From NCBI GenBank assembly GCA_937924805.1, contig CALDTZ010000066.1, positions 1 through 64,000 of the forward strand: a stretch of 64,000 nt of DNA, given 5' to 3'. The stretch comes from an uncultured Saprospiraceae bacterium (GTDB lineage Bacteria > Bacteroidota > Bacteroidia > Chitinophagales > Saprospiraceae). Shown here piece by piece: positions 1-10,061 of the stretch. A program made the position numbers and the translations under genes. Under the pieces are notes generated by a model that was given only the letters and a program-made list of their open reading frames with translations, did not search any database and was not told the origin of the DNA. Each line of letters starts with the position of its first letter. Positions within the stretch are counted from its first letter, which is position 1.

Positions 1-537
1 ATAGCCATCTAAAGTTTCATCGAAAGTATATTGTCGAATAAGTCGTTTTCTAATTATGAAATTGTTTCTATGAAAATATAAAGGACTGTTTTTAGTCCTG
101 GTTTTTACATTTTTACTTTCTCTTTTTGTGCCATAATACCAATGCAGAAATTTTGATTTTGCTCTAGGTGGTTTTTTCCCATAGTTTCGGCCTCCATGAA
201 TTATATCATGATCGTTAGGCAAATGAGCTATATAATTGGCAATAAATTTACTATTTCGAATTTTAGAATCACAGTCTAAAAACAATACATAATCGTACCT
301 AGCTGATTTAGCTAACCAATTACGTATTCGGGATCTTCCTAGATTTTCAGATAATTCCATGTAGTTGATTTTAAACATACTAGATATGATTCTATTTTTT
401 TTTCTAAATTCTTCTTTAGAAAAATCATCAAATACAAGGATTTCGTATTCGATTTTTAGTTTTCTGCATTGTTGAAATACAGACTTTACTAAAGGAACTA
501 CATTGTAATTATGTACAGGTATTAATACTGAAAGCAT
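1..537 (-). CDS. Family 2 glycosyltransferase, N-terminal part (runs off the left edge)
   Basis: Reverse-strand translation from the CAT at 535-537 reads MLSVLIPVHNYNVVPLVKSVFQQC...EILVFDDFSKEEF...YDYVLFLDCDSKI..., the typical GT2 start and DxD region; open at the window start, so absent from the ORF track. Confidence 0.8.
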   Translation of the reverse strand, partial: MLSVLIPVHNYNVVPLVKSVFQQCRKLKIEYEILVFDDFSKEEFRKKNRIISSMFKINYMELSENLGRSRIRNWLAKSARYDYVLFLDCDSKIRNSKFIANYIAHLPNDHDIIHGGRNYGKKPPRAKSKFLHWYYGTKRESKNVKTRTKNSPLYFHRNNFIIRKRLIRQYTFDETLDGY

Positions 538-606
538 CCTTAAAAATACTATATATAATAAAAATCAAAACTCTTAGATTAAACTGTTGTTATATTCGCA
601 GAACAA

Positions 607-1797
607 ATGAGCTTGAAAACCATGAATGCATTAATTAAATCGATTACCAAAGATGTGACTTTATTGGATATAGCATCAAAAGTTGAGGCAAAAGATAGAA
701 TCAGTGATGAAGATTGTCAGTATTTATTTGATCATGCACCTCTTGGTTATTTAGGGATATTAGCGGATAAAATTAGAAAAGAAAGACATGGCGATAAAGT
801 TTATTTTAACCGTAACTTCCATTTAGAACCTACCAATGTTTGTTTGTATACATGTACCTTTTGTTCTTATTCAAGACTAATAAAAAAACGGTCTGAGGGA
901 TGGGAGTATTCATTGGATGAGATGATGGATATTATTAAAGGGTATGATGAAAAGCCAGTCACCGAAGTTCATATTGTTGGCGGCGTTTTACCGCAGTACG
1001 ACCTTGCTTTTTATAGTGATTTTTTTAAAGCGATAAAAAAACATCGTCCGGATTTACATATTAAAGCATTAACACCTGTAGAATATCATTATATTTTCAA
1101 AAAAGCAAAAGTTTCTTACCAAGAAGGTATGGAGCGAATGTTGGAGTCTGGATTAGATTCAATGCCTGGTGGTGGTGCTGAAATTTTTCATCCTGAGGTA
1201 AGAGATGAAATCGCCGGAGGTAAATGTTCTGGAGATGAGTGGTTAGAGATTCATAGGATTTGGCATAAACTAGGAAAAAGGTCAAATGCAACGATGTTAT
1301 ATGGCCATGTGGAGCATTTTCATCATAGAGTTGATCATTTGAAAAAATTAAGAGATTTACAAGATGAAACAAAAGGCTTTCAAACCTTTATTCCACTAAA
1401 ATTTAGAAATAAAGGAAATCAATTATCACATATTGAAGAATCGACAAATGTTGAGGACCTTAGGAACTATGCCATATCAAGAATCTATCTTGATAACTTT
1501 GATCATATTAAAGCCTATTGGCCGATGATCGGACGCGCAACAGCTCAAATCTCTTTGCAATTTGGAGTTAATGATATAGATGGTACAATCGATGATACGA
1601 CAAAAATATACTCTATGGCTGGTTCTGAAGAGCAAAATCCATCATTGTCAACGAAGGATTTAGTTGATTTAGTTAAGAAAGTTGGAAAAATACCTATTGA
1701 GAGAGATACGTTGTATAATGTTGTTCAAGATTACTCTGATTTTACTTTCCCTGAAACAGAAAAGATAGGATACATTTCATTACCGACGTCAAACTAG
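607..1797 (+). CDS. mqnE: Aminofutalosine synthase (radical SAM, menaquinone futalosine pathway)
   Basis: Radical SAM CxxxCxFC motif (CLYTCTFCSYSR), GGVLPQYDLAFYSDFFKAIKK, MLESGLDSMPGGGAEIF and ATMLYGHVE typical of MqnE. Confidence 0.9.
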   Translation: MSLKTMNALIKSITKDVTLLDIASKVEAKDRISDEDCQYLFDHAPLGYLGILADKIRKERHGDKVYFNRNFHLEPTNVCLYTCTFCSYSRLIKKRSEGWEYSLDEMMDIIKGYDEKPVTEVHIVGGVLPQYDLAFYSDFFKAIKKHRPDLHIKALTPVEYHYIFKKAKVSYQEGMERMLESGLDSMPGGGAEIFHPEVRDEIAGGKCSGDEWLEIHRIWHKLGKRSNATMLYGHVEHFHHRVDHLKKLRDLQDETKGFQTFIPLKFRNKGNQLSHIEESTNVEDLRNYAISRIYLDNFDHIKAYWPMIGRATAQISLQFGVNDIDGTIDDTTKIYSMAGSEEQNPSLSTKDLVDLVKKVGKIPIERDTLYNVVQDYSDFTFPETEKIGYISLPTSN

Positions 1798-2765
1798 TTC
1801 GATGATTTAGGAATAACAATCGATATTCGTGTGCCTTTATGGTTTACTTTCGTTATTTCTAAGGTGCCTTTTAGTATGCTAGCTCTTTGTTTCATTGAGT
1901 AAAGTCCTAAGCCCAGATTGGTGTTGTCGTGATCAAACCCTTTCCCATTATCTAAGACATCGATCTTAGTTTCTTTCGTATTTGTAATTAAGATAACCTT
2001 TAAGGCTGTTGCGTCAGAGTGTTTTAAAACATTATTTAAGCTCTCTTGAATGATTCTATATATGTTCAATGAAGATTCATCATTGAAATAATTATCTGCA
2101 TTTTGTATTTCATGAGAAACGACTAAATTGGTGTTTTTTCCAACTTTATCAATCATTGATTCTAATGCTTTTTTTAATCCTAACCTTTCCAAAGCAACGG
2201 GATTTAAATTTTGTGAAACCTCGCGAACTCCGTCAATTACGTATTGAATTTTTTTACTCGTTATTTTATTTCCACCTTTTTCAAGACCATGTTTTATCAA
2301 TAATAATTCTTGTCCAATGTGGTCATGAAGTTCTTTTGAAATACGTTTTTTTTCTTCTTCTTGTTTCTTTATAAGTGCCTGATTAAAATTTGTATTTAGG
2401 TATTTTAATTCTTTCTCACTTTTAGATGCGAGATGTTTTAGTTCTTCATTTTCTTTCTTTTTTCTTTGAAATAAAATAAAAAAATACAAAGCTAAACTGG
2501 TAGAAAGGTAGAAACCCAATCGCATCCAAGTGTTATTTTTACTTTCTTTAATTCGAGCCAAATGAGGGCTTACACTTCTTTTTGGTGAATCATTTTGTGT
2601 ACGGCGATAGGAAGTTGATACATAATTTGCCGATCCCTCATTATTGAAATGTAGCGTGTCTTTGCTTTTTGTCGGTTCGGTCGTGGGATTATCATTTTGA
2701 CAATGAATGGCACCAACGAATAACGTAATAAAAAATACTGGTGATATAAACTTTACAAGTAGCAT
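1794..2765 (-). CDS. Sensor histidine kinase, HisKA_3/NarX type, membrane-bound
   Basis: N-terminal signal/TM segments; KRISKELHDHIGQELLLIKHGLE phosphoacceptor region; HATPase motifs DNGKGFDHDNTNLGLGLYSMKQRA. C-terminus overlaps mqnE by 4 bp on the opposite strand. Confidence 0.88.
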   Translation of the reverse strand: MLLVKFISPVFFITLFVGAIHCQNDNPTTEPTKSKDTLHFNNEGSANYVSTSYRRTQNDSPKRSVSPHLARIKESKNNTWMRLGFYLSTSLALYFFILFQRKKKENEELKHLASKSEKELKYLNTNFNQALIKKQEEEKKRISKELHDHIGQELLLIKHGLEKGGNKITSKKIQYVIDGVREVSQNLNPVALERLGLKKALESMIDKVGKNTNLVVSHEIQNADNYFNDESSLNIYRIIQESLNNVLKHSDATALKVILITNTKETKIDVLDNGKGFDHDNTNLGLGLYSMKQRASILKGTLEITKVNHKGTRISIVIPKSSN

Positions 2766-2837
2766 TAGGGTTTCAAATGATGCTTAAAAACAAATTTTCT
2801 CTTGAAGTTTTCAGATCTTTCGTAAAGGTAACTTATT

Positions 2838-3557
2838 TTATTGCATATTATGATACACATTTAGTACATCATCATCCTCTTCAATTCTTTCTATTAGTTT
2901 TTCTACATCTGCTACTTGAGTTTCACTCAGTTCTTTAGTCATTGTAGGTATTCGATCAAAACCAGAAGAAACAATATCAAATTTATTTTCTTCAAGGTAT
3001 GACTGTAGAGATCCATAACTTTCAAAAGCACCATAGATTGCAATCAGTTTTTTTTCTTCTTCTACTTCTCTAAAACATTCTTCGGCGCCATAGTCAATGA
3101 GTTCAAATTCTAATTCTTCTAAATCATTTTCTTTGTCTTCGATTTTGAAGAAGCAATTATGTTCAAACATAAAACTTACAGATCCGGAAGTCCCCAAACT
3201 ACCATTGCATTTATTGAAATAAGATCGAACATTTGCAACCGTTCGTTGATTATTATCTGTTGCCGTTTCCACAATAACAGCGATTCCGTGTGGAGCATAT
3301 CCTTCAAATAAAGTTTCTTTTAGGTCTGCAGAATCTTTATCGGTCGCTTTTTTTATGGCTCTTTTAACATTTTCAAGAGGCATATTTGCAGCTTTCGCAT
3401 TTTGAATTGCCGCCCTCAGTTTTGGATTGTTTTCAGGATCTGGGCCTCCATTTTTAATGGCGATGACGATTTCTTTCCCTATACGACTAAAAGCTTTAGC
3501 CATGGCTCCCCATCGCTTAAATTTTCTTGCTTTTCTAAATTCAAATGCTCTACCCAT
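2838..3557 (-). CDS. YebC/PmpR family transcriptional regulator / translation factor
   Basis: MGRAFEFRKARKFKRWGAMAKAFSRIGKEI...NPKLRAAIQNAKAANMPLENVKRAIKKA...EGYAPHGIAVIVE typical of the family. Confidence 0.93.
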   Translation of the reverse strand: MGRAFEFRKARKFKRWGAMAKAFSRIGKEIVIAIKNGGPDPENNPKLRAAIQNAKAANMPLENVKRAIKKATDKDSADLKETLFEGYAPHGIAVIVETATDNNQRTVANVRSYFNKCNGSLGTSGSVSFMFEHNCFFKIEDKENDLEELEFELIDYGAEECFREVEEEKKLIAIYGAFESYGSLQSYLEENKFDIVSSGFDRIPTMTKELSETQVADVEKLIERIEEDDDVLNVYHNMQ

Positions 3558-3678
3558 TAGATAAATTAATTATATGATGTGACAAATGTAAGAAGTAGAA
3601 TGGGATTTGCCAAATACTGTTAATATCCAAATCATTCTTGGATTCAACATTGAAATGAATAATCATCTTTGATTTCGA

Positions 3679-6600
3679 CTAGTCATTTTTCTTTTTCTTT
3701 TTAAATGGATTTAAATCTTTTAGCTTATCTAAGGTTTCATCTACTTTTTCTTTTGCTTTGTCATCAAGCACATCTTTTACTTTGTCATTGACTTGATCTT
3801 TGATACCGTCTACAACTTTATCACCAGCTTCTTTTTTAATGACATCTTTTACTTTACCCTTCACTACTTCAGTCCCTTTTTCAATTTGTTTATCTACTTC
3901 TTTTTGAACTTTTGCTTTCGCCTTTGCTAGCTCTTCTTCTGCTTTTTCTTTTGCTTTTGCCTTCGCTTTTTCTAACTCTTCTTCTGCTTTTGCCTTTGCT
4001 CTTTCTTTAAGCTTTTGAAGTTCTAATTCAGCTTGTTTTTTTGCTTGTTCTTTCAAATTCGTTCCTCCCGATCCTGTCGGTACAATCGAAATTTTTGGAT
4101 CTTTAATGGTTCCTTGCACATTGATATCAAAATAAACATAATCACCTATGTCAACATTTATTCCTTTTGATTTAGCCTGAGATTCCAACCATCCGAGGCC
4201 AGATTCAATGGATTTTCCGACTATATTGCTTCCAATTTTATTTCTTGGAATTTCTGCTTTAATTTTATAATCCATTCGTGTATCAATATAATGTTTACCA
4301 CCAACATTGAAGTTCATTTCGTTTTTAGCAATTTGCTTTTCTTCTACACTGATTGCACCGTCTTTAACAGTAAACCAGTTTTTTGAATTTGACAAATCAT
4401 ACGTGCTCAAATCTTTTAACCCAAGTTTAGTGGCTATTTTGTTAAGAGGTTCAAAACCTGTTACTAAACCTTGAATCGTTTCAATAAATCCCTCCGCTGT
4501 TAAAGTTGTAAAATCAGGCATCATATCAGGACCAATGGCACCATTCATTTTCATATCTGTATTGAAGTTTCCTTTGATAAACTTGGCAATTGGCATTAGT
4601 CTTTTCATACTTTCTGAAGCAGCAAAAGCTTTTTGAAAATCAATCTTTTTTAAATCATATTGAAAATCATAAATAGGGTTGTCAATATTCTGAGTGTTAT
4701 AGCTTCCAGCCATACTTACATTACCACCCATTGTTTGGGTTACAAATCGACTTAAAGAGGCAATCTGGTTTTTAACATTTAATGTTGATGATGTATTTTT
4801 TAATTGGTATGTATCATAGATAAGATCTCCGATTACAGCTGTAACATTTACATTCATTTTTTCAGGTACTGGAATGATTTCAGCGATTGATTCTTCTTGA
4901 CTATTTGTAGTAGATGTCTCATCACTTAAATAATGATTAACGTTTATTTTATCTATTTTGAAATTTAAATCTCCAGAAATAACTTCATCATTAAATAGGT
5001 AATCATAACTATTGTCAAGATCAGCAGATGCTGTTACCATACTTTGATCAATATTCATTTGATACTTTTTGATCTTAATATTGTTTGCATCTAATTGTCC
5101 GTTCGATTTAATGTTTTTTAATTGATATTCATCAAACGTAAGGTTTTTTATATCTAGATTGTAATTTGCAGAAATTCGTTTCAATAAGTCATCTTCCTCT
5201 TGTATAGTTGAATTTTCTTTAATCTCTTCTTCACTATTCACGTCGGATTCTTCGCCCATAATTTCATTAAGATCTATATTGTTTGATTTTAAATCTAAAT
5301 TTAATTTGGCACTTTTTCCAGGAACAACAAAAGCTAATGGTTGATTGATGTCTCCATTTAAGTTAAAATCTGATGACCCCATTTTCATAATGATTGTTGG
5401 GATATCAATTTGCTTAGGATTAGCCTTGATGTCAAAATTTGAAATCGTTATTGCTGGGTAATCAGTAGTGTTAATTGCAATATTATTGCCTTTGGCAGCT
5501 CCAGAAAATGAGATATTGTCATAATTTTCATTTTCAATATCTGCATACGATGCATCTAATTCTATATTTGAATTAATCTTACCAGACATGGCTTTAATAC
5601 TTTCCAAGGGGAATATTTCATTTACCATTTGTAAATCAATGGTTCCATTCGTTTTAGCTTTGATACTAGGTGTTGTCATCACATTTTGAACATTTATATT
5701 ACCGATAAATGATTCATTTTCAATGTTAAATTTTATTGGATTTATATCAATGGCTAAATCAGAAAGATCAGGTTTCGAAGATTTAATTTCAATTTTTGTG
5801 TTGATTGCGTCCATTGATTTGTTTACCCCTGAATAATTAATTTTTCCATTATCAATTGAAGCTAATAGCTTGAATACAGGATACTGTGTAGTAGAATAAG
5901 TGCCTTTCGCAAATCCTTCAAATGAAGAATTACCTTCGGTTTTTAAATCTTCAAAGCTCTCAGCATAAATGGAAGGAATAAGTGATAAAATATCTTTTAA
6001 AGAATTGTTAGGTGCTTCAAATGATAAGTCAATTTCCATATCATTGGGATTCATCTTAATACTGCCTCTATTTGATAAATCTAAGTTGTTGATTTTTAAT
6101 TTATTCTCTCCAATCGTATACTTACCTTGATTATTGTCAATTGTAATGTTTAATGAATTGTCAATCCTAGTTTTATTTAAAAATTTGACACCATCCATCG
6201 AGAAAGTTAGCGCATCAATATTCGTTTTCGTTTTTAGATCAAATAAAGATGAAGTAAAATCTCCTTGTCCACTATGATTTAAATTGTTCAAGGAAGCAAA
6301 CGTCTTACTATTCTGATCTAGATAAACGATTGTCGTATTTTTTATTTGGTATTGCTCAAGCGCAATCTCAAAAGGTGTTGTTTCTGTTGCAACCTCTTTT
6401 GTCTCTGCTGGAGTTGTTATGTCATAATTTGCCTTTCCGTTATTAAGGGTTTTAATGTTAATAATGGCATTGTCTATGAGAATAGATTTTATTATGTAAG
6501 GATTTTTACTGTTAAAGAGAGAAAATAAATCTAATGATAAGCTTGTATTTTTAGCTTCATACAAGGTTAGGTCGTTGAAAGGAGCTCTATTTTTAACAGA

Positions 6601-6807
6601 TAAATCGTTTATTCCTGCAGATATGTTCGGGAAATCTTTAAATAAAGAAAGAGAAACTGTTGAAAAATCAACATCAGCTTCAATATTTTTTCCAATTTCT
6701 TCTTTGATAACAGCAGCTATCTTATCCTTATAAAAATAAGGTATAGCAATTGCAAGTAGCAATAAAATTAGAAATAGGATACCTAAAAACTTGATAATAT
6801 TTTTCAT
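3679..6807 (-). CDS. AsmA-family envelope protein with a long Lys/Ala/Glu-rich C-terminal tail
   Basis: N-terminal TM, beta-rich repeats, AsmA C-terminal region (GSNIVGKSIESGLGWLESQAKSKG...YVYFDINVQGTIKDPKISIVP) followed by a (KAKAEEELEKAK)n tail. Confidence 0.8.
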   Translation of the reverse strand: MKNIIKFLGILFLILLLLAIAIPYFYKDKIAAVIKEEIGKNIEADVDFSTVSLSLFKDFPNISAGINDLSVKNRAPFNDLTLYEAKNTSLSLDLFSLFNSKNPYIIKSILIDNAIINIKTLNNGKANYDITTPAETKEVATETTPFEIALEQYQIKNTTIVYLDQNSKTFASLNNLNHSGQGDFTSSLFDLKTKTNIDALTFSMDGVKFLNKTRIDNSLNITIDNNQGKYTIGENKLKINNLDLSNRGSIKMNPNDMEIDLSFEAPNNSLKDILSLIPSIYAESFEDLKTEGNSSFEGFAKGTYSTTQYPVFKLLASIDNGKINYSGVNKSMDAINTKIEIKSSKPDLSDLAIDINPIKFNIENESFIGNINVQNVMTTPSIKAKTNGTIDLQMVNEIFPLESIKAMSGKINSNIELDASYADIENENYDNISFSGAAKGNNIAINTTDYPAITISNFDIKANPKQIDIPTIIMKMGSSDFNLNGDINQPLAFVVPGKSAKLNLDLKSNNIDLNEIMGEESDVNSEEEIKENSTIQEEDDLLKRISANYNLDIKNLTFDEYQLKNIKSNGQLDANNIKIKKYQMNIDQSMVTASADLDNSYDYLFNDEVISGDLNFKIDKINVNHYLSDETSTTNSQEESIAEIIPVPEKMNVNVTAVIGDLIYDTYQLKNTSSTLNVKNQIASLSRFVTQTMGGNVSMAGSYNTQNIDNPIYDFQYDLKKIDFQKAFAASESMKRLMPIAKFIKGNFNTDMKMNGAIGPDMMPDFTTLTAEGFIETIQGLVTGFEPLNKIATKLGLKDLSTYDLSNSKNWFTVKDGAISVEEKQIAKNEMNFNVGGKHYIDTRMDYKIKAEIPRNKIGSNIVGKSIESGLGWLESQAKSKGINVDIGDYVYFDINVQGTIKDPKISIVPTGSGGTNLKEQAKKQAELELQKLKERAKAKAEEELEKAKAKAKEKAEEELAKAKAKVQKEVDKQIEKGTEVVKGKVKDVIKKEAGDKVVDGIKDQVNDKVKDVLDDKAKEKVDETLDKLKDLNPFKKKKKND

Positions 6808-6960
6808 AACATTTGATCATTAAATACATTGATTGTTAAATATTCAACAATCCATGATATACAACAAAATTAACATCTATTTATTCTATAATGAAATCAT
6901 AAAGTTTTTCAAAGTACTTTTAAATAACATTAATACATTTTGTCCAACTTATTAGAATCT

Positions 6961-8688
6961 ATGGATACAGGTAAGGTTATATTAAAAGTAGAAGGTTTAA
7001 CGACTTCATTTAAAACGAAAAACGGGTACAATCCAGTAGCTCGTAATATCAGTTTTGAATTAAGAAGTTCCGAAATTTTAGGAATAGTCGGTGAGTCAGG
7101 CAGTGGAAAGTCTGTCAGCTCATTGTCATTAATCCAGTTATTACCAAGATCCATTACTCAAATAGAAAGTATTGCTATTCAATATTTAAAAGAAGATGAA
7201 TTTGTTGACTTAGCCAAGTTAAATGAAAATCAAATTCGACAATTTAGAGGTAAAGAAATAGCTGTGATTTTTCAAGAGCCACTCAGTGCGTTTAATCCAT
7301 CTATGCGATTAGGGAAGCAGTTATTGGAAGCCTATGTACAATACAATCCCAATGCCTTGAATCCAGCGCATTATATTAGAGGCTTGATAAAAAGAGTAAA
7401 GTTAGATAACGTTGATCAAATTTATCAAGCATATCCACATCAACTTTCAGGAGGTCAGTTACAGCGAGTTATGATTGCAATGGCACTGACTTGCAAACCT
7501 AAGATACTCATTGCAGATGAACCAACCACGGCCCTTGATGTTGGTATTCAAAAATCTATTTTAGCCTTATTAAATGAATTAAAAAATGAATATAATCTAG
7601 CCATTATTTTCATTTCTCATGAGCTTGGTTTAGTCAAGGAGTTTTGTGATAAAGTGATCATTATGCAAAAAGGGGTGATTGTAGAAACGGGAACCACAAA
7701 TCAAATATTTAAAACACCTAATCATCCTTACACTAAAGGATTACTGGCTTGTACACCACCTTTGAAAGGAAAAATGAACAGGTTGCCAACAATGGATTAT
7801 TTTTTAAAAAGCCCAACTAGTTCCGTCATCGAGTTTCAAAAAAACAATTTTATAACGGAACAAGAAGTACAAAATCATTTAAAAAATATCGAAAGAAATG
7901 AATCGGTCATTGAAGTTAAAAGCTTGAGTAAGTTATTTGTAAGAGAAAAGAATTGGTATGGAAAGCCAATATCAATTGTTCAAGCAGTTGATGATGCGTC
8001 ATTTGAATTAAAAAAAGGAGAAATTTTGGGTCTTGTCGGTGAATCAGGTTCTGGAAAGACTACCCTGAGTAATTTAATTAACGGCAGTATTAAAGCAGAT
8101 AGTGGAGAAGTATTGTTTAAAGGAAACTCGTTAAGCCATTTTAATAAAAAAGAATGGAAAAGATATTATAAATCGATGCAATATATTTTTCAAAACCCGT
8201 ACTCAAGTTTAAATCCGAAGATTCAAATTGGTCCATCGATTAAAGAGCCAATGGACGTCCATCATCTTTTAGGTTCAAATTCGGAACGAAAACAAAAAGC
8301 CATCGATTTACTATTTGAAGTTGGCTTAGATGAGACGTTTTATAATCGTTTTCCTAGTCAACTGTCTGGTGGACAAAGACAAAGGGTTGTGATTGCTCGC
8401 GCATTAGCTATAGAGCCAGAAATATTAATTTGTGATGAATGTGTATCGGCTTTAGATGTTTCGGTACAAGCAACAATTATAAATTTACTTCTAGAGCTAA
8501 GAAAAAAAAGGAATTTGAGTTATATCTTTATTTCTCATGATTTAGCTGTTGTTCGATTTATAAGTGATCGTGTTATGGTTATGAAAAATGGAAGAATAGT
8601 TGAAAAAGTTACTGCTGAAAACTTTATCGAAAAAGCAACTCATCCTTATACAAAGTCACTGATTGAAGCAATGCCACAAATTATTTAA
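6961..8688 (+). CDS. ABC transporter ATP-binding protein with two fused ATPase domains (oligopeptide type, DppD-DppF/YejF-like)
   Basis: Two Walker A motifs (GESGSGKSV, GESGSGKTT), two signature motifs (LSGGQLQRV, LSGGQRQRV). ATG at 6961 preferred to the TTG at 6940 used by the ORF track. Confidence 0.92.
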   Translation: MDTGKVILKVEGLTTSFKTKNGYNPVARNISFELRSSEILGIVGESGSGKSVSSLSLIQLLPRSITQIESIAIQYLKEDEFVDLAKLNENQIRQFRGKEIAVIFQEPLSAFNPSMRLGKQLLEAYVQYNPNALNPAHYIRGLIKRVKLDNVDQIYQAYPHQLSGGQLQRVMIAMALTCKPKILIADEPTTALDVGIQKSILALLNELKNEYNLAIIFISHELGLVKEFCDKVIIMQKGVIVETGTTNQIFKTPNHPYTKGLLACTPPLKGKMNRLPTMDYFLKSPTSSVIEFQKNNFITEQEVQNHLKNIERNESVIEVKSLSKLFVREKNWYGKPISIVQAVDDASFELKKGEILGLVGESGSGKTTLSNLINGSIKADSGEVLFKGNSLSHFNKKEWKRYYKSMQYIFQNPYSSLNPKIQIGPSIKEPMDVHHLLGSNSERKQKAIDLLFEVGLDETFYNRFPSQLSGGQRQRVVIARALAIEPEILICDECVSALDVSVQATIINLLLELRKKRNLSYIFISHDLAVVRFISDRVMVMKNGRIVEKVTAENFIEKATHPYTKSLIEAMPQII

Positions 8689-8774
8689 TATTTTTTTAAG
8701 AGTTAATGTAACTTTTTATAGTATTTTTAAGTTATATATAATGTCAATCAAAACAATTACCTATCCATTCGATT

Positions 8775-8999
8775 ATGAAAAAACGCGGACTTCTTTTAGT
8801 AGTTTCTTGTCTTATCTTTTTAAGTATTGGTGCGGAATTATTTTTGAATGATCAGAAAAAGATAGTTCAACAAAATCAAACATCATACGAAATAATGATG
8901 GATGAAGATAATAATGAGTCAGAGCTAGAGAAAGGACTTTTGTCTGTTCCTTTTGTTGGTGTTGTATCTGATTTTTTTCAGTTTATTCAAGAGTTTTAA
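8775..8999 (+). CDS. Small hypothetical membrane/secreted protein
   Basis: 74-aa ORF with N-terminal hydrophobic segment MKKRGLLLVVSCLIFLSIGAELF; 3' end overlaps fmt convergently. Confidence 0.5.
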   Translation: MKKRGLLLVVSCLIFLSIGAELFLNDQKKIVQQNQTSYEIMMDEDNNESELEKGLLSVPFVGVVSDFFQFIQEF

Positions 9000-9924
9000 A
9001 CAAACTCGCATTTCCATTTAAAAACGATTTTATATCCATTTTCTTCTTTCCTTCAGGCTGGATAAGTTTGAGTGTAATAAAGTCTTCCTGACATTTTATT
9101 CTTAAATACTTTTTTCCGTCTGTGGATACCTGTCCAATCTCTATCTTATTATCGTTTTCTTCCATCGGTTTTGAAACTTCTACATCAAAGACTTTCATTT
9201 TTAATTCACCCAATAAAATAAACCATGCCGCTGGGTATGGACTCATTCCTCGAATGAAATTTCGAACCTTGTTAGCTGGTTGGTGGAAATCAATTTCGCA
9301 GTCTTTGTGATGAATTTTAGGTGCCTTAGAGACGTTTTCTTCCATTTGTTCTAAATAATGAACGGTTCCTGCACTTATATCTTGAATAGTCTCTAAAACA
9401 GTGATAGCACCTAAATGCATCATTTTATCATGAAGACTTCCTGCATTATCATTAGCGTGGATTTGGATTTTTTGCTGATGAATAATATTTCCAGTGTCGA
9501 TTTCATGCTTCAATTTAAATGATGTAACTCCCGTTTCTTTATCACCGGCAATAAGTGACCAATTAATAGGTGCTGCACCACGATATTTTGGTAATAACGA
9601 ACCATGTAAATTTATTGTGCCATGTTTTGGCATATTCCAAACAATTTCAGGTAGCATTCTGAAGGCAACAACAACCTGAATATCAGCCTTTAATTTTTTT
9701 AAAGATTCAACAAAGGCTGAATTTTTTAAATTTTTCGGTTGCAATACTGGAATCTTTTTTGAAATGGCATACTTTTTTACTGCCGATTCAAGTAAGATCT
9801 TTTTACCTCTGCCACCCATTTTATCGGTGGATGTAATGACAGAAACAATATTGAAACCATTCCTATAAAGAATGTCTAATGAAGGAACTGCAAATTCTGG
9901 GGTTCCCATGAAAATTATTCGCAT
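8983..9924 (-). CDS. fmt: Methionyl-tRNA formyltransferase
   Basis: MRIIFMGTPEFAVPSLDIL...NLHGSLLPKYRGAAPINWSLIAGDKETGVTSFKL. Confidence 0.96.
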   Translation of the reverse strand: MRIIFMGTPEFAVPSLDILYRNGFNIVSVITSTDKMGGRGKKILLESAVKKYAISKKIPVLQPKNLKNSAFVESLKKLKADIQVVVAFRMLPEIVWNMPKHGTINLHGSLLPKYRGAAPINWSLIAGDKETGVTSFKLKHEIDTGNIIHQQKIQIHANDNAGSLHDKMMHLGAITVLETIQDISAGTVHYLEQMEENVSKAPKIHHKDCEIDFHQPANKVRNFIRGMSPYPAAWFILLGELKMKVFDVEVSKPMEENDNKIEIGQVSTDGKKYLRIKCQEDFITLKLIQPEGKKKMDIKSFLNGNASLFKTLE

Positions 9925-10061
9925 CTTTGTGCTGTTTTTGACGTTATCGTTAATAGCGGCTATTAATCTCCTATCAAAATTATTATATTTTTAAATCTAA
10001 TGGCAATCCGTTGGGATTCAAATTTAGTTTTGTTACAAATAATCTTAAACTTTAAATTATC

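Noticed and set aside
1097-1372. 91-aa minus-strand ORF
   Set aside because: Inside mqnE on the opposite strand; no recognisable domain
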